Shown here piece by piece: positions 54,458 to 63,287 of a stretch of DNA of 64,000 nucleotides. The position numbers and the translations under genes are program-made. Source of the DNA: Vibrio owensii CAIM 1854 = LMG 25443 (GTDB lineage: Bacteria; Pseudomonadota; Gammaproteobacteria; Enterobacterales; Vibrionaceae); contig NZ_JPRD01000056.1 in assembly GCF_000817815.1 (NCBI RefSeq), positions 1 through 64,000 of the forward strand, in the 5' to 3' direction. The number at the start of each line of letters is the position of its first letter. Within the stretch, counting starts at the first letter, position 1. The notes under the pieces were generated by a model, which saw nothing but the letters and a program-made list of their open reading frames with translations, had not been told where the DNA came from and searched no databases.

Positions 54458-54891
54458 TGAAACGATTGGTGGCCACTTGGGGGTTAAGTGTTGCCATGAT
54501 GAGCACGTTTGCCGTTGCTAGCACCTCGCCTAGAAAAGTCTTTGAATGTTCAGTAAACCAAACTATGAATTTTAGTATTTCGATAAAGCAAGGCAAAGGT
54601 GGGCTTATCTTTAATAAGTTCATTGTGAATCAAAGCCCAGTTTTACTGCGCATTAAACCTCAAGATTATCGTATCAAACATTACCATCGAGCGTTGGTAG
54701 ATGAGAAGTCACTGGAATTTAGTATTGGTGAGCTCGTCATATTAGTCAGTGAGTACTTTAGCGAGGAGTTTGGTGAGGCAGAGAAGATACTCAGTGTTAC
54801 TTTGAGAGAGCTTGAGCAAACGCTGTACTTTGAATGTGAGGAAGGGAGTATGAGTAACCTTGCATTGCTTTTCCATGAGAGTGCCAAATAA
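54457..54891 (+). CDS. Exported protein of unknown function, second of a pair
   Basis: A 144-residue protein with a signal peptide (MKRLVATWGLSVAMMSTFAVA). The mature part is short and beta-rich, with two cysteines (FECSVN, YFECEEG) that could pair. ATG 54457 forms a TAATG overlap with the upstream stop; ATG 54451 is an alternative. No family was recognised. Coupling to the previous exported protein suggests that they work together. Confidence 0.6.
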   Translation: MKRLVATWGLSVAMMSTFAVASTSPRKVFECSVNQTMNFSISIKQGKGGLIFNKFIVNQSPVLLRIKPQDYRIKHYHRALVDEKSLEFSIGELVILVSEYFSEEFGEAEKILSVTLRELEQTLYFECEEGSMSNLALLFHESAK

Positions 54892-55028
54892 TCGATTGCA
54901 GATTAATTATTACCAAAACGTAATAGTGTTTTCGAATTTACCCTAATTATCTTGTTATTTGTAATCGATATAATCATCCACCTTACCACGGTAAGTAGAT
55001 TTTCTCATTCAAGTAACGAGGAGGGCTT

Positions 55029-55295
55029 ATGGCCGTAGGGTGGGCAAACGACGATAGCGTCAGCCAACAAATTCAAAACACAATAGACGACGAGATTTCC
55101 CGTGTTCGTGGCAGTATCACAAAGGGTGAGAGCGCCCATTACTGCGATGAGTGTGGTGATGAGATTCCGGAAGCGCGTCGTCTTGCAATGAAAGGCGTTC
55201 GTTTGTGTATCGAATGTCAGTCAACAATCGAATTGGTATCTCAACGCCAAGCATTGTTCAATCGACGAGCGAGTAAAGACAGTCAACTTCGATAG
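55029..55295 (+). CDS. DksA/TraR-type C4 zinc-finger protein (YbiI-like)
   Basis: An 88-residue protein with one C4 zinc finger (CDECGDEIP and CIECQ, Cys at about 39, 42, 60, 63), the same length and layout as E. coli YbiI. The long coiled-coil arm of DksA is absent. Function is unknown; a role in RNA polymerase binding is only suggested by the family name. GAGGAG precedes the ATG. Single gene convergent with bioA. Confidence 0.85.
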   Translation: MAVGWANDDSVSQQIQNTIDDEISRVRGSITKGESAHYCDECGDEIPEARRLAMKGVRLCIECQSTIELVSQRQALFNRRASKDSQLR

Positions 55296-55320
55296 CTTTA
55301 CTGCTCAAATAAATAACGAG

Positions 55321-55350
55321 ACGGTTTGAGTCTCATACTCAAACCGTTTT
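55321..55350 (+). terminator. Terminator of the YbiI-like gene
   Basis: Ten-base perfect stem ACGGTTTGAG / CTCAAACCGT with a seven-base internal gap on the right, followed by TTTTCGT. Confidence 0.65.
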
Positions 55351-55364
55351 CGTATTTAATTGAA

Positions 55365-56645
55365 CTATGAAGCGAAGCTGTCTCTACGTTGCAACGCCGC
55401 ATCAATCGCGTTAACTAGCTTCTCAATATCTTCCGGCTTGCTGATGAACGGCGGCATCATATAAATCAGTTTGCCAAATGGGCGAATCCACACTCCGTGT
55501 TCAACAAACAAGGCTTGGATGGTTTCCATATTCACAGGGCGATGCGTCTCCACTACGCCAATGGCACCTAACCAACGGGTGTTCTTCACCAACTCGTATT
55601 CTTCAAGTTTTGGTAGTAACTCAGAAAACAGCGTTTCAATTTGTTGGGTTTGTTGCTTCCAATCACCTTGCTCGATCAATTCCAAACTTGCAGTAGCTAC
55701 AGCACAAGCGAGTGGATTCCCCATAAAGGTTGGACCGTGCATAAAACAACCAGCATCACCACCACAAACAGTGTCTGCTACGTGTTTGCTCGCGAGGGTT
55801 GCAGAGAGGGTCATGTAGCCGCCAGTAAGTGCTTTCCCGACACACAGAATGTCTGGTTGAATATCTGCATGTTCGCAGGCAAACAATTTACCTGTGCGTC
55901 CAAAACCGGTAGCGATCTCATCTGCAATCAATAACAAGCCGAATTTGTCGCAAAGCCTACGCACGCCTTTGAGAAACTCTGGATGGTAGATACGCATGCC
56001 GCCTGCGCCTTGAACGATAGGCTCTAGGATCACCGCAGCAAGTTCTTTATGGTGCGTCTCAATCTTGTGCTCGAAGTCAGTAAGATCTTCTGGATCCCAT
56101 TCATCCCAATAACCACAAGTTGGTGACTCCGCAAAGATATGCTCAGGCAAAAAGCCTTTGTAAAGAGAGTGCATTGAGTTATCAGGATCGGTAACCGACA
56201 TGGCCGCAAAGGTGTCGCCGTGATAACCGTGTCGCAAAGTAAGAAACTTCGGTCGACGTTCGCCTTTTGCATGCCAATATTGCAGCGCCATTTTTAAGCT
56301 GACTTCTACGGCAACGGAGCCTGAATCGGCAAGGAATACATGTTCAAGATTACTTGGTGCTAGGGATAGCAACTTCTTACACAAACTGATTGCTGGCTGG
56401 TGGGTAATCCCGCCAAACATCACGTGAGAGACCTGATCGATTTGTTTGTGCGCGGCTTGATTTAAGTGTGGATGGTTGTAGCCGTGGATCGTCGACCACC
56501 AAGAAGACATGCCATCGACAAGCTCAGTACCGTCTTCCAATTTAATGTGAACACCATTTGCCGATGCCACTGGGTAGCAGGTCAGAGGTGTCAATGTCGA
56601 AGTGTAAGGATGCCAGATATGCTGGCGGTCGAAGGCGAGATCCAT
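55365..56645 (-). CDS. bioA: Adenosylmethionine-8-amino-7-oxononanoate aminotransferase
   Basis: A 426-residue PLP-dependent class III aminotransferase, converting KAPA to DAPA with S-adenosylmethionine as amino donor. Start MDLAFDRQHIWHPYTS as in E. coli; DGMSSWWSTIHGYNHP, LADSGSVAVE, LIADEIATGFGRTG and the PLP-lysine loop CVGKALTGGY are all present. The frame extends upstream to a TTG at 56657; ATG 56645 is chosen by homology. Divergent from bioBFCD across a perfect operator, the E. coli arrangement. Confidence 0.96.
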   Translation of the reverse strand: MDLAFDRQHIWHPYTSTLTPLTCYPVASANGVHIKLEDGTELVDGMSSWWSTIHGYNHPHLNQAAHKQIDQVSHVMFGGITHQPAISLCKKLLSLAPSNLEHVFLADSGSVAVEVSLKMALQYWHAKGERRPKFLTLRHGYHGDTFAAMSVTDPDNSMHSLYKGFLPEHIFAESPTCGYWDEWDPEDLTDFEHKIETHHKELAAVILEPIVQGAGGMRIYHPEFLKGVRRLCDKFGLLLIADEIATGFGRTGKLFACEHADIQPDILCVGKALTGGYMTLSATLASKHVADTVCGGDAGCFMHGPTFMGNPLACAVATASLELIEQGDWKQQTQQIETLFSELLPKLEEYELVKNTRWLGAIGVVETHRPVNMETIQALFVEHGVWIRPFGKLIYMMPPFISKPEDIEKLVNAIDAALQRRDSFAS

Positions 56646-56705
56646 GTGTGATTCCAATAATAATTGAGATTAAAAAATAAACAGATGTAAACTTTGGTCT
56701 TTTGT

Positions 56706-56750
56706 GTTGTGTTGACAGTTTATCGAGACTCAGTAGACTGTCAACACAAC
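56706..56750. promoter_or_regulatory. Biotin operator (BirA site) between bioA and bioB
   Basis: A perfect inverted repeat with 14-base arms, GTTGTGTTGACAGT and its complement ACTGTCAACACAAC, separated by 17 bases, centred between the divergent start codons. The E. coli bio operator has the same size and position, so repression of both directions by biotinyl-AMP-bound BirA is expected. Confidence 0.85.
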
Positions 56751-56775
56751 AACAAAAGTGACTAAAGGAATACAC

Positions 56776-57828
56776 GTGGAAGTTCGTCATAACTGGACGC
56801 ATGCTGAAGTGCGCGATCTCATGGAAAAACCATTCATGGATCTCCTATTCGAAGCGCAGCTTGTACATCGTCAATATCAACAAACCAACCATGTTCAAGT
56901 AAGCACGCTTCTGTCGATTAAGACAGGTGCTTGTCCAGAAGATTGTAAATACTGTCCTCAGAGTGCTCGTTACACCACAGACATCGAGAAAGAGCGTCTG
57001 ATGGAAGTAGAACGCGTACTCGATGCTGCGCAAAAAGCCAAAAATGCTGGTTCTACTCGATTCTGTATGGGCGCAGCATGGAAAAACCCGAAAGAGCGTG
57101 ACATGCCGCATTTGACCGACATGATCAAAGGCGTGAAGGGCATGGGTTTAGAAACGTGTATGACATTAGGCATGTTGACGCCAGATCAAGCAAAGCAATT
57201 GGCAACCGCAGGTCTGGATTACTACAACCACAACCTAGATACCTCACCTGAGTTCTACGGCAACATCATTACCACACGTACTTACCAAGACCGTTTAGAT
57301 ACTTTGTCTCACGTGCGTGATGCTGGCATGAAGATCTGTTCTGGTGGCATCATCGGCATGGGTGAAAGTGCTAACGACCGAGCTGGTTTATTGGTTGAAT
57401 TGGCGAACTTACCGGTACACCCTGAAAGCGTTCCAATCAACATGCTCGTGAAGGTGAAGGGCACACCACTGGAAGAAGTGGATGATGTTGAGCCATTCGA
57501 TTTCATTCGCCTGATTGCGATTGCACGAATCATGATGCCTCAATCAGCCGTTCGTTTATCCGCTGGCCGTGAAAACATGAACGAACAAATGCAAGCGCTG
57601 TGTTTTATGGCGGGTGCAAACTCCGTCTTCTATGGCTGCAAACTGCTGACCACGCCAAACCCTTCTGAAGACAAAGACATGATGTTGTTCAATAAGCTCG
57701 GCATTAACAGCCAAGAGGTGTCTCAAAAACCTGATGAAATCGAAGAAAATGAGTTGCTGGATCGCGTCGTAGAGCGTGTTGCTGCTCGTCCAACAAAAGA
57801 CGACCTTTTCTACGATGCCAGCGTTTAA
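56776..57828 (+). CDS. bioB: Biotin synthase
   Basis: A 350-residue radical-SAM enzyme that inserts sulfur into dethiobiotin. The radical-SAM cluster is CPEDCKYC (Cys53, 57, 60); the [2Fe-2S] ligands include the Cys in RFCMGAAW and in the ETCMTLG stretch. A GTG start at 56776 is chosen: AAAGGA lies eight bases before it and it matches the length of other BioB proteins; a GTG at 56758 is in frame but lies before that ribosome site. First gene of bioBFCD. Confidence 0.96.
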   Translation: MEVRHNWTHAEVRDLMEKPFMDLLFEAQLVHRQYQQTNHVQVSTLLSIKTGACPEDCKYCPQSARYTTDIEKERLMEVERVLDAAQKAKNAGSTRFCMGAAWKNPKERDMPHLTDMIKGVKGMGLETCMTLGMLTPDQAKQLATAGLDYYNHNLDTSPEFYGNIITTRTYQDRLDTLSHVRDAGMKICSGGIIGMGESANDRAGLLVELANLPVHPESVPINMLVKVKGTPLEEVDDVEPFDFIRLIAIARIMMPQSAVRLSAGRENMNEQMQALCFMAGANSVFYGCKLLTTPNPSEDKDMMLFNKLGINSQEVSQKPDEIEENELLDRVVERVAARPTKDDLFYDASV

Positions 57829-58966
57829 ATCTCGTATCGAGTCCGCCCTTGCTGAGCGTAAAACGCAAGGGTTGAATCGTTCTATGAATGTGGTGTTTGC
57901 CGGTAACCAGTCCGTTTTGGAACACGAAGGTAGACGCTACATTAATTTCTCAAGTAATGATTATTTGGGATTAGCCAATGATCAAGCACTTGTTCGGGCT
58001 TGGCAGCAAGGTTTAAGCGTATATGGTAGTGGCAGTGGAGCATCACCGATGGTGACTGGTTTTAGTGCCGCGCACAGCAATTTAGAAGCCGCGCTGACCG
58101 AATGGTTGGGTTACGACAGAGCAATTCTGTTTGGTTCTGGATTCAGTGCTAATCAAGCCTTGTTGTTCACCTTGTTAGAAAAATCAGACGTACTCATTCA
58201 AGACCGTTTGAACCATGCCTCACTGATGGAAGCGGGGATCTTGTCACCGGCTAAGATGAAGCGTTTCAAGCACAATGACATCGAGCACCTAAAATCGCTG
58301 TTGAATAGCGAAGGCAACCATCTAGTTGTGACTGAAGGGGTATTCAGCATGGATGGTGACTGTGCGCCGCTCAGCGATATAGCTGAAGTCACTCGCAGTC
58401 ATGGTGCTTGGTTTGCTGTCGATGATGCTCATGGTATTGGCGTTCTTGGTCAATCCGGTGGTGGTTCTTGCGAGTTGGCAAAGGTTAAACCTGAGATACT
58501 GATCGTTACTTTCGGCAAAGCGTTTGGTATGTCTGGCGCGGCTATTTTATGTGACCACGCAACGGGAGACTTTTTGACTCAGTTTGCTCGTCACCATGTC
58601 TATTCCACGGCGATGCCTCCGGCACAAGCCTACGCGCTGACGCATGTGGTTTCTATGGTTCAAGAGCAGTCTTGGCGACGTGAAAAGCTTTCAGAGCTTA
58701 GTGAAGTGTATCGAGACTGTCTCAGCGATCTTGATGGCTTTGTCGAGACTCAGACTTCGATTAAGCCGTTTGTGATTGGTGAATCTGAACTGACTTTGCG
58801 AGTGGCAGGGGCTTGTCGCCAAAATGGTATTTGGGTTACCGCTATTCGACCACCGACGGTGCCTAAAGGGACGTCTCGTCTTCGAATTACGCTCACAGCC
58901 AGTCACACCAACGAACAAGTTAAAACGCTTTCAATGGCATTGAAGCAAGCATTAGGAGCGCTGTAA
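57815..58966 (+). CDS. bioF: 8-amino-7-oxononanoate synthase
   Basis: A 383-residue PLP enzyme joining pimeloyl-ACP/CoA and alanine to KAPA. INFSSNDYLGLA, GSGSGASPMVTGF, VDDAHGIGVLG and the PLP-lysine FGKAFGMSGAA are visible. ATG 57815 lies within the last codons of bioB (14-base overlap), which indicates coupled translation. An earlier in-frame start would lie deeper inside bioB and is unlikely. Confidence 0.95.
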   Translation: MPAFKSRIESALAERKTQGLNRSMNVVFAGNQSVLEHEGRRYINFSSNDYLGLANDQALVRAWQQGLSVYGSGSGASPMVTGFSAAHSNLEAALTEWLGYDRAILFGSGFSANQALLFTLLEKSDVLIQDRLNHASLMEAGILSPAKMKRFKHNDIEHLKSLLNSEGNHLVVTEGVFSMDGDCAPLSDIAEVTRSHGAWFAVDDAHGIGVLGQSGGGSCELAKVKPEILIVTFGKAFGMSGAAILCDHATGDFLTQFARHHVYSTAMPPAQAYALTHVVSMVQEQSWRREKLSELSEVYRDCLSDLDGFVETQTSIKPFVIGESELTLRVAGACRQNGIWVTAIRPPTVPKGTSRLRITLTASHTNEQVKTLSMALKQALGAL

Positions 58967-59772
58967 TGGATAATGCAGAAAATATGACATTGGAGAGCTT
59001 TTACCAAGACAAAGAAGCGATTGCCTCTTCGTTTGGTAAAGCAGCAGAAACGTACGACAAACACGCGGCTTTTCAGCGTGATGTTGGACATCGCTTGCTT
59101 GATAAACTTCCTGAAAATTTGACGGGAAAACGTATATTGGATTTAGGATGTGGCACGGGTTACTTCTCCCAACTGCTTCAACAACGTGGTGCGGAAGTTG
59201 TCTGCGGTGATATCTCTCAAGCTATGTTAGATAAAGCTGAGCAGCGTTGTGGTGCAGCACGAATGCATTACCAAATGGCAGATGCTGAAAACTTACCATT
59301 TGACGATGAGAGCTTCGACTACGTGTTTTCAAGCTTAGCGCTGCAATGGTGTACAGATTTAAGTTACCCACTCAGAGAAGCGCGGCGTGTACTAAAAACC
59401 GGTGGAAAGGCGTGTTTCTCTACGCTGGTTGATGGTTCGCTTTATGAGTTGCGCGAGGCTTGGTCAAAAATTGATACATATCAACACGTGAATAACTTTA
59501 TTACCCACAATCAGGTAAAAATTGCGTTAGCGCAATCTTGGTGCCACAACCATCATCTAGACTTGACCCCCATCACAGTTTGGTACGATTCAGCGTTTTC
59601 TGTCATGCGTGATCTCAAAGGCATTGGTGCAAATCACGTAAGCGAGCGCTCACATGGCCTGACGAGCCGCCGCACTTTATTGCAAGTTGAGCGCGCGTAC
59701 CAAGCATTTAGAAACGATCAAGGTCTTCTACCTGCAAGTTATCAGGTTTGTTTTGGAGTCATAGTTAAATGA
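58966..59772 (+). CDS. bioC: Malonyl-ACP O-methyltransferase
   Basis: A 268-residue SAM methyltransferase that caps malonyl-ACP so that fatty-acid synthase can make pimelate. Motif I LDLGCGTGYFSQLL lies near residues 58-71, with FSSLALQW and the C-terminal SHGLTSRRTLLQVE-type segment typical of BioC. Start and bioF stop overlap by one base (TAATG). The matching pimeloyl-ACP esterase bioH is not in the window. Confidence 0.94.
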   Translation: MDNAENMTLESFYQDKEAIASSFGKAAETYDKHAAFQRDVGHRLLDKLPENLTGKRILDLGCGTGYFSQLLQQRGAEVVCGDISQAMLDKAEQRCGAARMHYQMADAENLPFDDESFDYVFSSLALQWCTDLSYPLREARRVLKTGGKACFSTLVDGSLYELREAWSKIDTYQHVNNFITHNQVKIALAQSWCHNHHLDLTPITVWYDSAFSVMRDLKGIGANHVSERSHGLTSRRTLLQVERAYQAFRNDQGLLPASYQVCFGVIVK

Positions 59773-60452
59773 TTGATGCATTTTTTATTGCTGGTACGGA
59801 TACTGATGTAGGAAAAACGGTAGCGTCTAAAGCTATTTTGCAAGCACTCGGTGCGAAAGGGCTTAACACCATTGGTTACAAACCAGTGGCAGCAGGAAGC
59901 GATAAGACGGCAGAAGGTTGGCGCAACTCGGATGCATTGCATCTGCAAAAAGCGGCAACGCTGGATATCGCTTACGACGATGTAAACCCATACGCTTTGG
60001 AATTGCCTGCTTCTCCTCACATCGCCGCAAAGCATGAACATGTAGAAATTAAATACGAAGTATTGAGTGAAAAATTAGCTCAACACAAAGAGCAATCAGA
60101 CATTGTTCTAGTGGAAGGCGCTGGTGGTTGGCGTGTGCCTGTGTCTGACACAGACAGTTTGTCGACTTGGGTGCAACAAGAACAGTTGCCAGTTGTACTG
60201 GTTGTCGGTATTAAACTGGGCTGTTTGAGCCATGCATTGCTCACTGCTGAGATCATCAAAGCGGATGGTCTGAATCTCGTAGGTTGGGTGGCAAACCGCG
60301 TTAACCCAGGCACGGAGCACTATGCAGAAATCATCGATATGTTGGAAGAGCGTCTAGACGCGCCGAAACTCGGTGAGATCCCATACATTCCAAGTGCGAA
60401 GCGCAAAGAGTTGGGTAAATACATCAACGTCGAACCGTTGCTAAACGTATAA
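59769..60452 (+). CDS. bioD: Dethiobiotin synthetase
   Basis: A 227-residue P-loop enzyme that closes the ureido ring of dethiobiotin with CO2 and ATP. P-loop GTDTDVGKT near residues 8-16; YKPVAAGS and EGAGGWRVP (substrate-binding) are conserved. Overlaps bioC by four bases (ATGA) and ends the operon before a strong terminator. Confidence 0.95.
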   Translation: MIDAFFIAGTDTDVGKTVASKAILQALGAKGLNTIGYKPVAAGSDKTAEGWRNSDALHLQKAATLDIAYDDVNPYALELPASPHIAAKHEHVEIKYEVLSEKLAQHKEQSDIVLVEGAGGWRVPVSDTDSLSTWVQQEQLPVVLVVGIKLGCLSHALLTAEIIKADGLNLVGWVANRVNPGTEHYAEIIDMLEERLDAPKLGEIPYIPSAKRKELGKYINVEPLLNV

Positions 60453-60474
60453 TTAACCGACAAACAAAAATACA

Positions 60475-60501
60475 AAAAGGGCTGCATCATGCAGCCCTTT
60501 T
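60475..60501 (+). terminator. Terminator of bioBFCD
   Basis: Perfect 13-base complementary arms (AAAAGGGCTGCAT and ATGCAGCCCTTTT) around one base, so the real hairpin has ten to eleven pairs. It can also serve the minus-strand gene that follows. Confidence 0.85.
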
Positions 60502-60545
60502 CTCATGTAAACCTTTGTGCCTTATCGTAAGATTCGACGCTTAGT

Positions 60546-60713
60546 TTATTTCTCTTGGCTAAGCCCCATCAACGCTTGTTGTGTTTCTGCAACTCGCTTT
60601 GACATTTGAGCATCAGTTGAAATACCTAGCTGTTGTTTTGCCTCATCCTCTGAGATACCTAGGTGACAACAAAGTAAATCGATAGCCATTTGATAGTCGT
60701 TAGTTTCTACCAT
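60546..60713 (-). CDS. Small acidic protein (55 residues), unknown function
   Basis: A 55-codon frame with GAGGG nine bases before its ATG. It starts MVETNDYQMAIDLLCCHLGI and reads on as SEDEAKQQLGISTDAQMSKRVAETQQALMG-type helical sequence. A short helical, UBA-like fold is conceivable. No family was recognised. The good ribosome site, vibrio-like codon use and use of the bioD terminator region make it a likely real gene. It lies between bioD and htpX. Confidence 0.6.
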   Translation of the reverse strand: MVETNDYQMAIDLLCCHLGISEDEAKQQLGISTDAQMSKRVAETQQALMGLSQEK

Positions 60714-61051
60714 GATTTTTCCCTCAAGACATGGAAGTTTGGAGTTACTTAATTGTCCTAAAAGCTAACCCCGTTTCGTTCATCTAACCCGAATCTAGCA
60801 CGTACAGATAGTCGCACAATAAGACCAAAGTCTATACTCGGTCTAAAGTGCTGATTTAAGAGTGTAAAAAGGTGTGTATTATTTCAGTCTCGAAAACAAA
60901 TGTTGCAATTTATTGCTTAACCTTGTTTTTAACGCGGATAGACTATATCTATAACGCAACAGAGCTTGAATCTAGCGAAATCGCCTCGTAGAGTTCTGTT
61001 TCATATAACAACCGTTTTTATAAAAACGATAAGCTTCCTCGGAGAAAAGTA
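60714..61051 (+). promoter_or_regulatory. Promoter and leader region of htpX
   Basis: 338 bases. Seen: AGACC / GGTCT inverted repeat near 60821-60843; a 16-base perfect palindrome (CGTTTTTA / TAAAAACG) at 61013-61028 just before the ribosome site GGAG. No convincing sigma-32 or CpxR site was found, although htpX is under such control in E. coli. Confidence 0.4.
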
Positions 61052-61921
61052 ATGAAGCGAATTATGTTATTCCTAGCAACTAACCTAGCAGTCGTGCTAG
61101 TGCTTAGTGTTGTTCTGAATATTGTTTACGCTGTAACTGGAATGCAGCCAGGCAGCCTGTCTGGTCTACTACTGATGGCAGCAGTGTTTGGTTTTGGTGG
61201 CGCATTCATCTCGCTAATGATGTCTAAGAGCATGGCACTACGCTCGGTAGGCGGCATGGTGATTGAGAGCCCACGTAACGAAACTGAACATTGGCTTCTA
61301 GAAACAGTTGGTCGCCAAGCTCAACAAGCGGGCATCGGTATGCCAACCGTCGCTATTTATGATGCGGCAGACATCAACGCATTTGCAACCGGTGCTAAGC
61401 GTGATGATTCGCTAGTTGCAGTATCTACAGGTCTTTTGCACAACATGACTCGTGATGAAGCGGAAGCGGTACTTGCGCATGAGGTTAGCCACATCGCTAA
61501 CGGTGATATGGTGACCATGACGCTAATGCAAGGTGTAGTGAATACCTTCGTTATCTTCCTATCTCGTTTCATTGCTAACATTGTTGCTTCGAATGACGAT
61601 GAGGAAGGCCAAGGTACAAACATGATGGTTTACTTCGGTGTGTCTATGGTGCTTGAACTGGTATTTGGTTTCCTAGCTAGCTTCCTGACTATGTGGTACA
61701 GCCGTCATCGCGAATTCCACGCTGACGCGGGTGCAGCGCATCTTGTGGGTAAAGAGAAGATGATCGCGGCGCTTGAGCGTTTGAAGATGAGCCACGAATC
61801 TCAACTGGATGGCACTATGATGGCGTTTGGTATCAACGGTAAGCGTTCGATGACTGAGCTTCTAATGAGCCACCCACCGCTAGATAAGCGTATTGCGGCA
61901 CTACGTAGCCAACAGTACTAA
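61052..61921 (+). CDS. htpX: Membrane zinc protease HtpX
   Basis: A 289-residue M48 metalloprotease of the inner membrane that helps FtsH remove damaged membrane proteins. Two N-terminal helices (about 4-24 and 34-54), zinc site HEVSH (near 140-144), two further helices (about 158-178 and 193-213) and the third ligand in HREFHADAGAA. TCGGAG lies nine bases before the ATG. Followed by a strong terminator. Confidence 0.96.
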   Translation: MKRIMLFLATNLAVVLVLSVVLNIVYAVTGMQPGSLSGLLLMAAVFGFGGAFISLMMSKSMALRSVGGMVIESPRNETEHWLLETVGRQAQQAGIGMPTVAIYDAADINAFATGAKRDDSLVAVSTGLLHNMTRDEAEAVLAHEVSHIANGDMVTMTLMQGVVNTFVIFLSRFIANIVASNDDEEGQGTNMMVYFGVSMVLELVFGFLASFLTMWYSRHREFHADAGAAHLVGKEKMIAALERLKMSHESQLDGTMMAFGINGKRSMTELLMSHPPLDKRIAALRSQQY

Positions 61922-61951
61922 TCATTCAGCAAATAAATAGTTAATCTCCTG

Positions 61952-61981
61952 AAAAGGCTTGGTTTTTTGACCAAGCCTTTT
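61952..61981 (+). terminator. Terminator of htpX
   Basis: Eleven-base stem AAAAGGCTTGG / CCAAGCCTTTT, eight-base loop, T run. Confidence 0.9.
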
Positions 61982-62040
61982 TTTGTATCTATTGATCGCT
62001 ACCGCACTCCATCACGTATCACTCTACAGAAACAAAGTTA

Positions 62041-62105
62041 TACAAAAATATTTTTGTACAACTTTTCATGATTGGTCTATCTTGTACATATAATAATTTT
62101 GTACA
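62041..62105 (+). promoter_or_regulatory. TGTACA boxes and palindrome before the NTF2/SDR/FAD operon
   Basis: TGTACA at 62055-62060, 62083-62088 and 62100-62105, plus an 18-base perfect palindrome (TACAAAAAT / ATTTTTGTA) at 62041-62058 and TATAAT at 62089-62094. Pairs of TGTACA are the known operator type of LitR/CarH-like MerR regulators. In Vibrio cholerae, the operon next to htpX is blue-light and singlet-oxygen induced through MerR and ChrR. Confidence 0.6.
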
Positions 62106-62133
62106 ACTGTTGAAGTAGTATAGGAGCATAGAA

Positions 62134-62553
62134 ATGGACGTTCATTCAGTTGGCAACATATATCAAAAGCTGAGCAAAGCGAATTTGCACTTGCTTGAAG
62201 GGGTATACCACCAGGATGTGGTTTTTGAAGATGCTGCTCATCGTCTAGAGGGCTGGCCTGCGCTTTCCGATTATTTTCAATCGCTCTACACCAACGTTAT
62301 CCGTTGTGATTTTATCATTCACGATCATCAACAAGTGGGCGAGACAGGGTTTCTTACTTGGACCATGGATTTACAGCACCCAAAACTACAGAAAGGCGCG
62401 CCGATTTCAGTCAATGGTGTTTCTCATCTCAAGTTCAGTGAAGGGCAGGTTATCTACCATCGAGACTATTTCGATTTAGGAGAGATGCTGTATGAAAACC
62501 TTCCTCTACTTGGCTCTGTCGTAAGAACCATTAAGCAGAGGCTAGGACAATGA
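62134..62553 (+). CDS. NTF2-like / SnoaL-fold protein
   Basis: A 139-residue protein with the cone-shaped NTF2-like fold pattern: YQKLSKANLHLLEGVYHQDVVFEDAAHRLEG at the start, then HLKFSEGQVIYHRDYFDLGEML. Such proteins bind small hydrophobic ligands or act as isomerases. First gene of an operon; its stop overlaps the next start by four bases (ATGA). The cluster type (NTF2, SDR, FAD oxidoreductase and, in other vibrios, DUF1365 and a cyclopropane fatty-acid synthase) points to modification of membrane lipids under photo-oxidative stress. Confidence 0.8.
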   Translation: MDVHSVGNIYQKLSKANLHLLEGVYHQDVVFEDAAHRLEGWPALSDYFQSLYTNVIRCDFIIHDHQQVGETGFLTWTMDLQHPKLQKGAPISVNGVSHLKFSEGQVIYHRDYFDLGEMLYENLPLLGSVVRTIKQRLGQ

Positions 62554-63275
62554 GCGGTTCAGTTCTTATCACTGGCGCAACGTCTGGCATTGGTAAGCAG
62601 CTCGCTTTGGATTACGCCAGTGAAGGGTGGAAAGTGATTGCTTGCGGACGTAACGAAGCGGTGTTGGCTGAGCTAGAAGCAGCGTCGACTAACATCTCAA
62701 CATTGCGCTTCGATGTGACTCAGTACGATGAAACGATTCAAGCGCTCTCACAACTGCCATTCACTCCTGAAACTTGGATCTTTAACGCTGGCGACTGTGA
62801 ATATATGGACGACGGCATAGTGGATGCGAAACTCATGGCGCGCGTCATGAACGTGAATGTGGTTGGAGTCGCTAATTGTGTTGAAGCTTGTCAGCCTCGC
62901 TTTGAACGTGGTCATCGCGTCGTGATTGTAGGGTCCATTGCATCGGAAGTCGCATTGCCTCGAGCAGAGGCTTACGGCGCATCTAAAGCGGCAGTGAGTT
63001 ATTTCGCACGCACGCTAGCCGTCGACCTGAAAAAGAAAGGTATTAAAGTCGTGACGGTGTTTCCTGGCTTTGTTGAAACGCCACTCACAGATAAGAACAC
63101 CTTTGATATGCCGATGATTGTTACGGCCATTCAGGCCTCGGCTGCCATCCGAAAACAATTGGATGCCAACAAAAGCCATATTTATTTCCCGGCGAGATTT
63201 ACCGGCATTTTACGCTTTATCTCGCTGCTTCCATACAGCTGGCAAGCTCGGCTAACCGCAAAACTCGTATCATAA
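62550..63275 (+). CDS. SDR-family oxidoreductase of the light/singlet-oxygen type operon
   Basis: A 241-residue short-chain dehydrogenase: GATSGIGKQ at 8-16, FNAGDCEY (in place of NNAG) near 88, Ser in VGSIASEV, YGASKAA (Tyr and Lys near 149-153) and PGFVETPLT. NAD(P)-dependent; substrate unknown, perhaps a lipid intermediate. Coupled to the NTF2-like gene (four-base overlap) and 12 bases before the FAD oxidoreductase. Confidence 0.85.
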   Translation: MSGSVLITGATSGIGKQLALDYASEGWKVIACGRNEAVLAELEAASTNISTLRFDVTQYDETIQALSQLPFTPETWIFNAGDCEYMDDGIVDAKLMARVMNVNVVGVANCVEACQPRFERGHRVVIVGSIASEVALPRAEAYGASKAAVSYFARTLAVDLKKKGIKVVTVFPGFVETPLTDKNTFDMPMIVTAIQASAAIRKQLDANKSHIYFPARFTGILRFISLLPYSWQARLTAKLVS

Positions 63276-63287
63276 GAAGGAAGAAGC

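Noticed and set aside
60960..60995. Sigma-32-like promoter (CTTGAA ...) before htpX
   Set aside because: The -35-like CTTGAAT is not followed by a CCCCAT-type -10 at the right distance.
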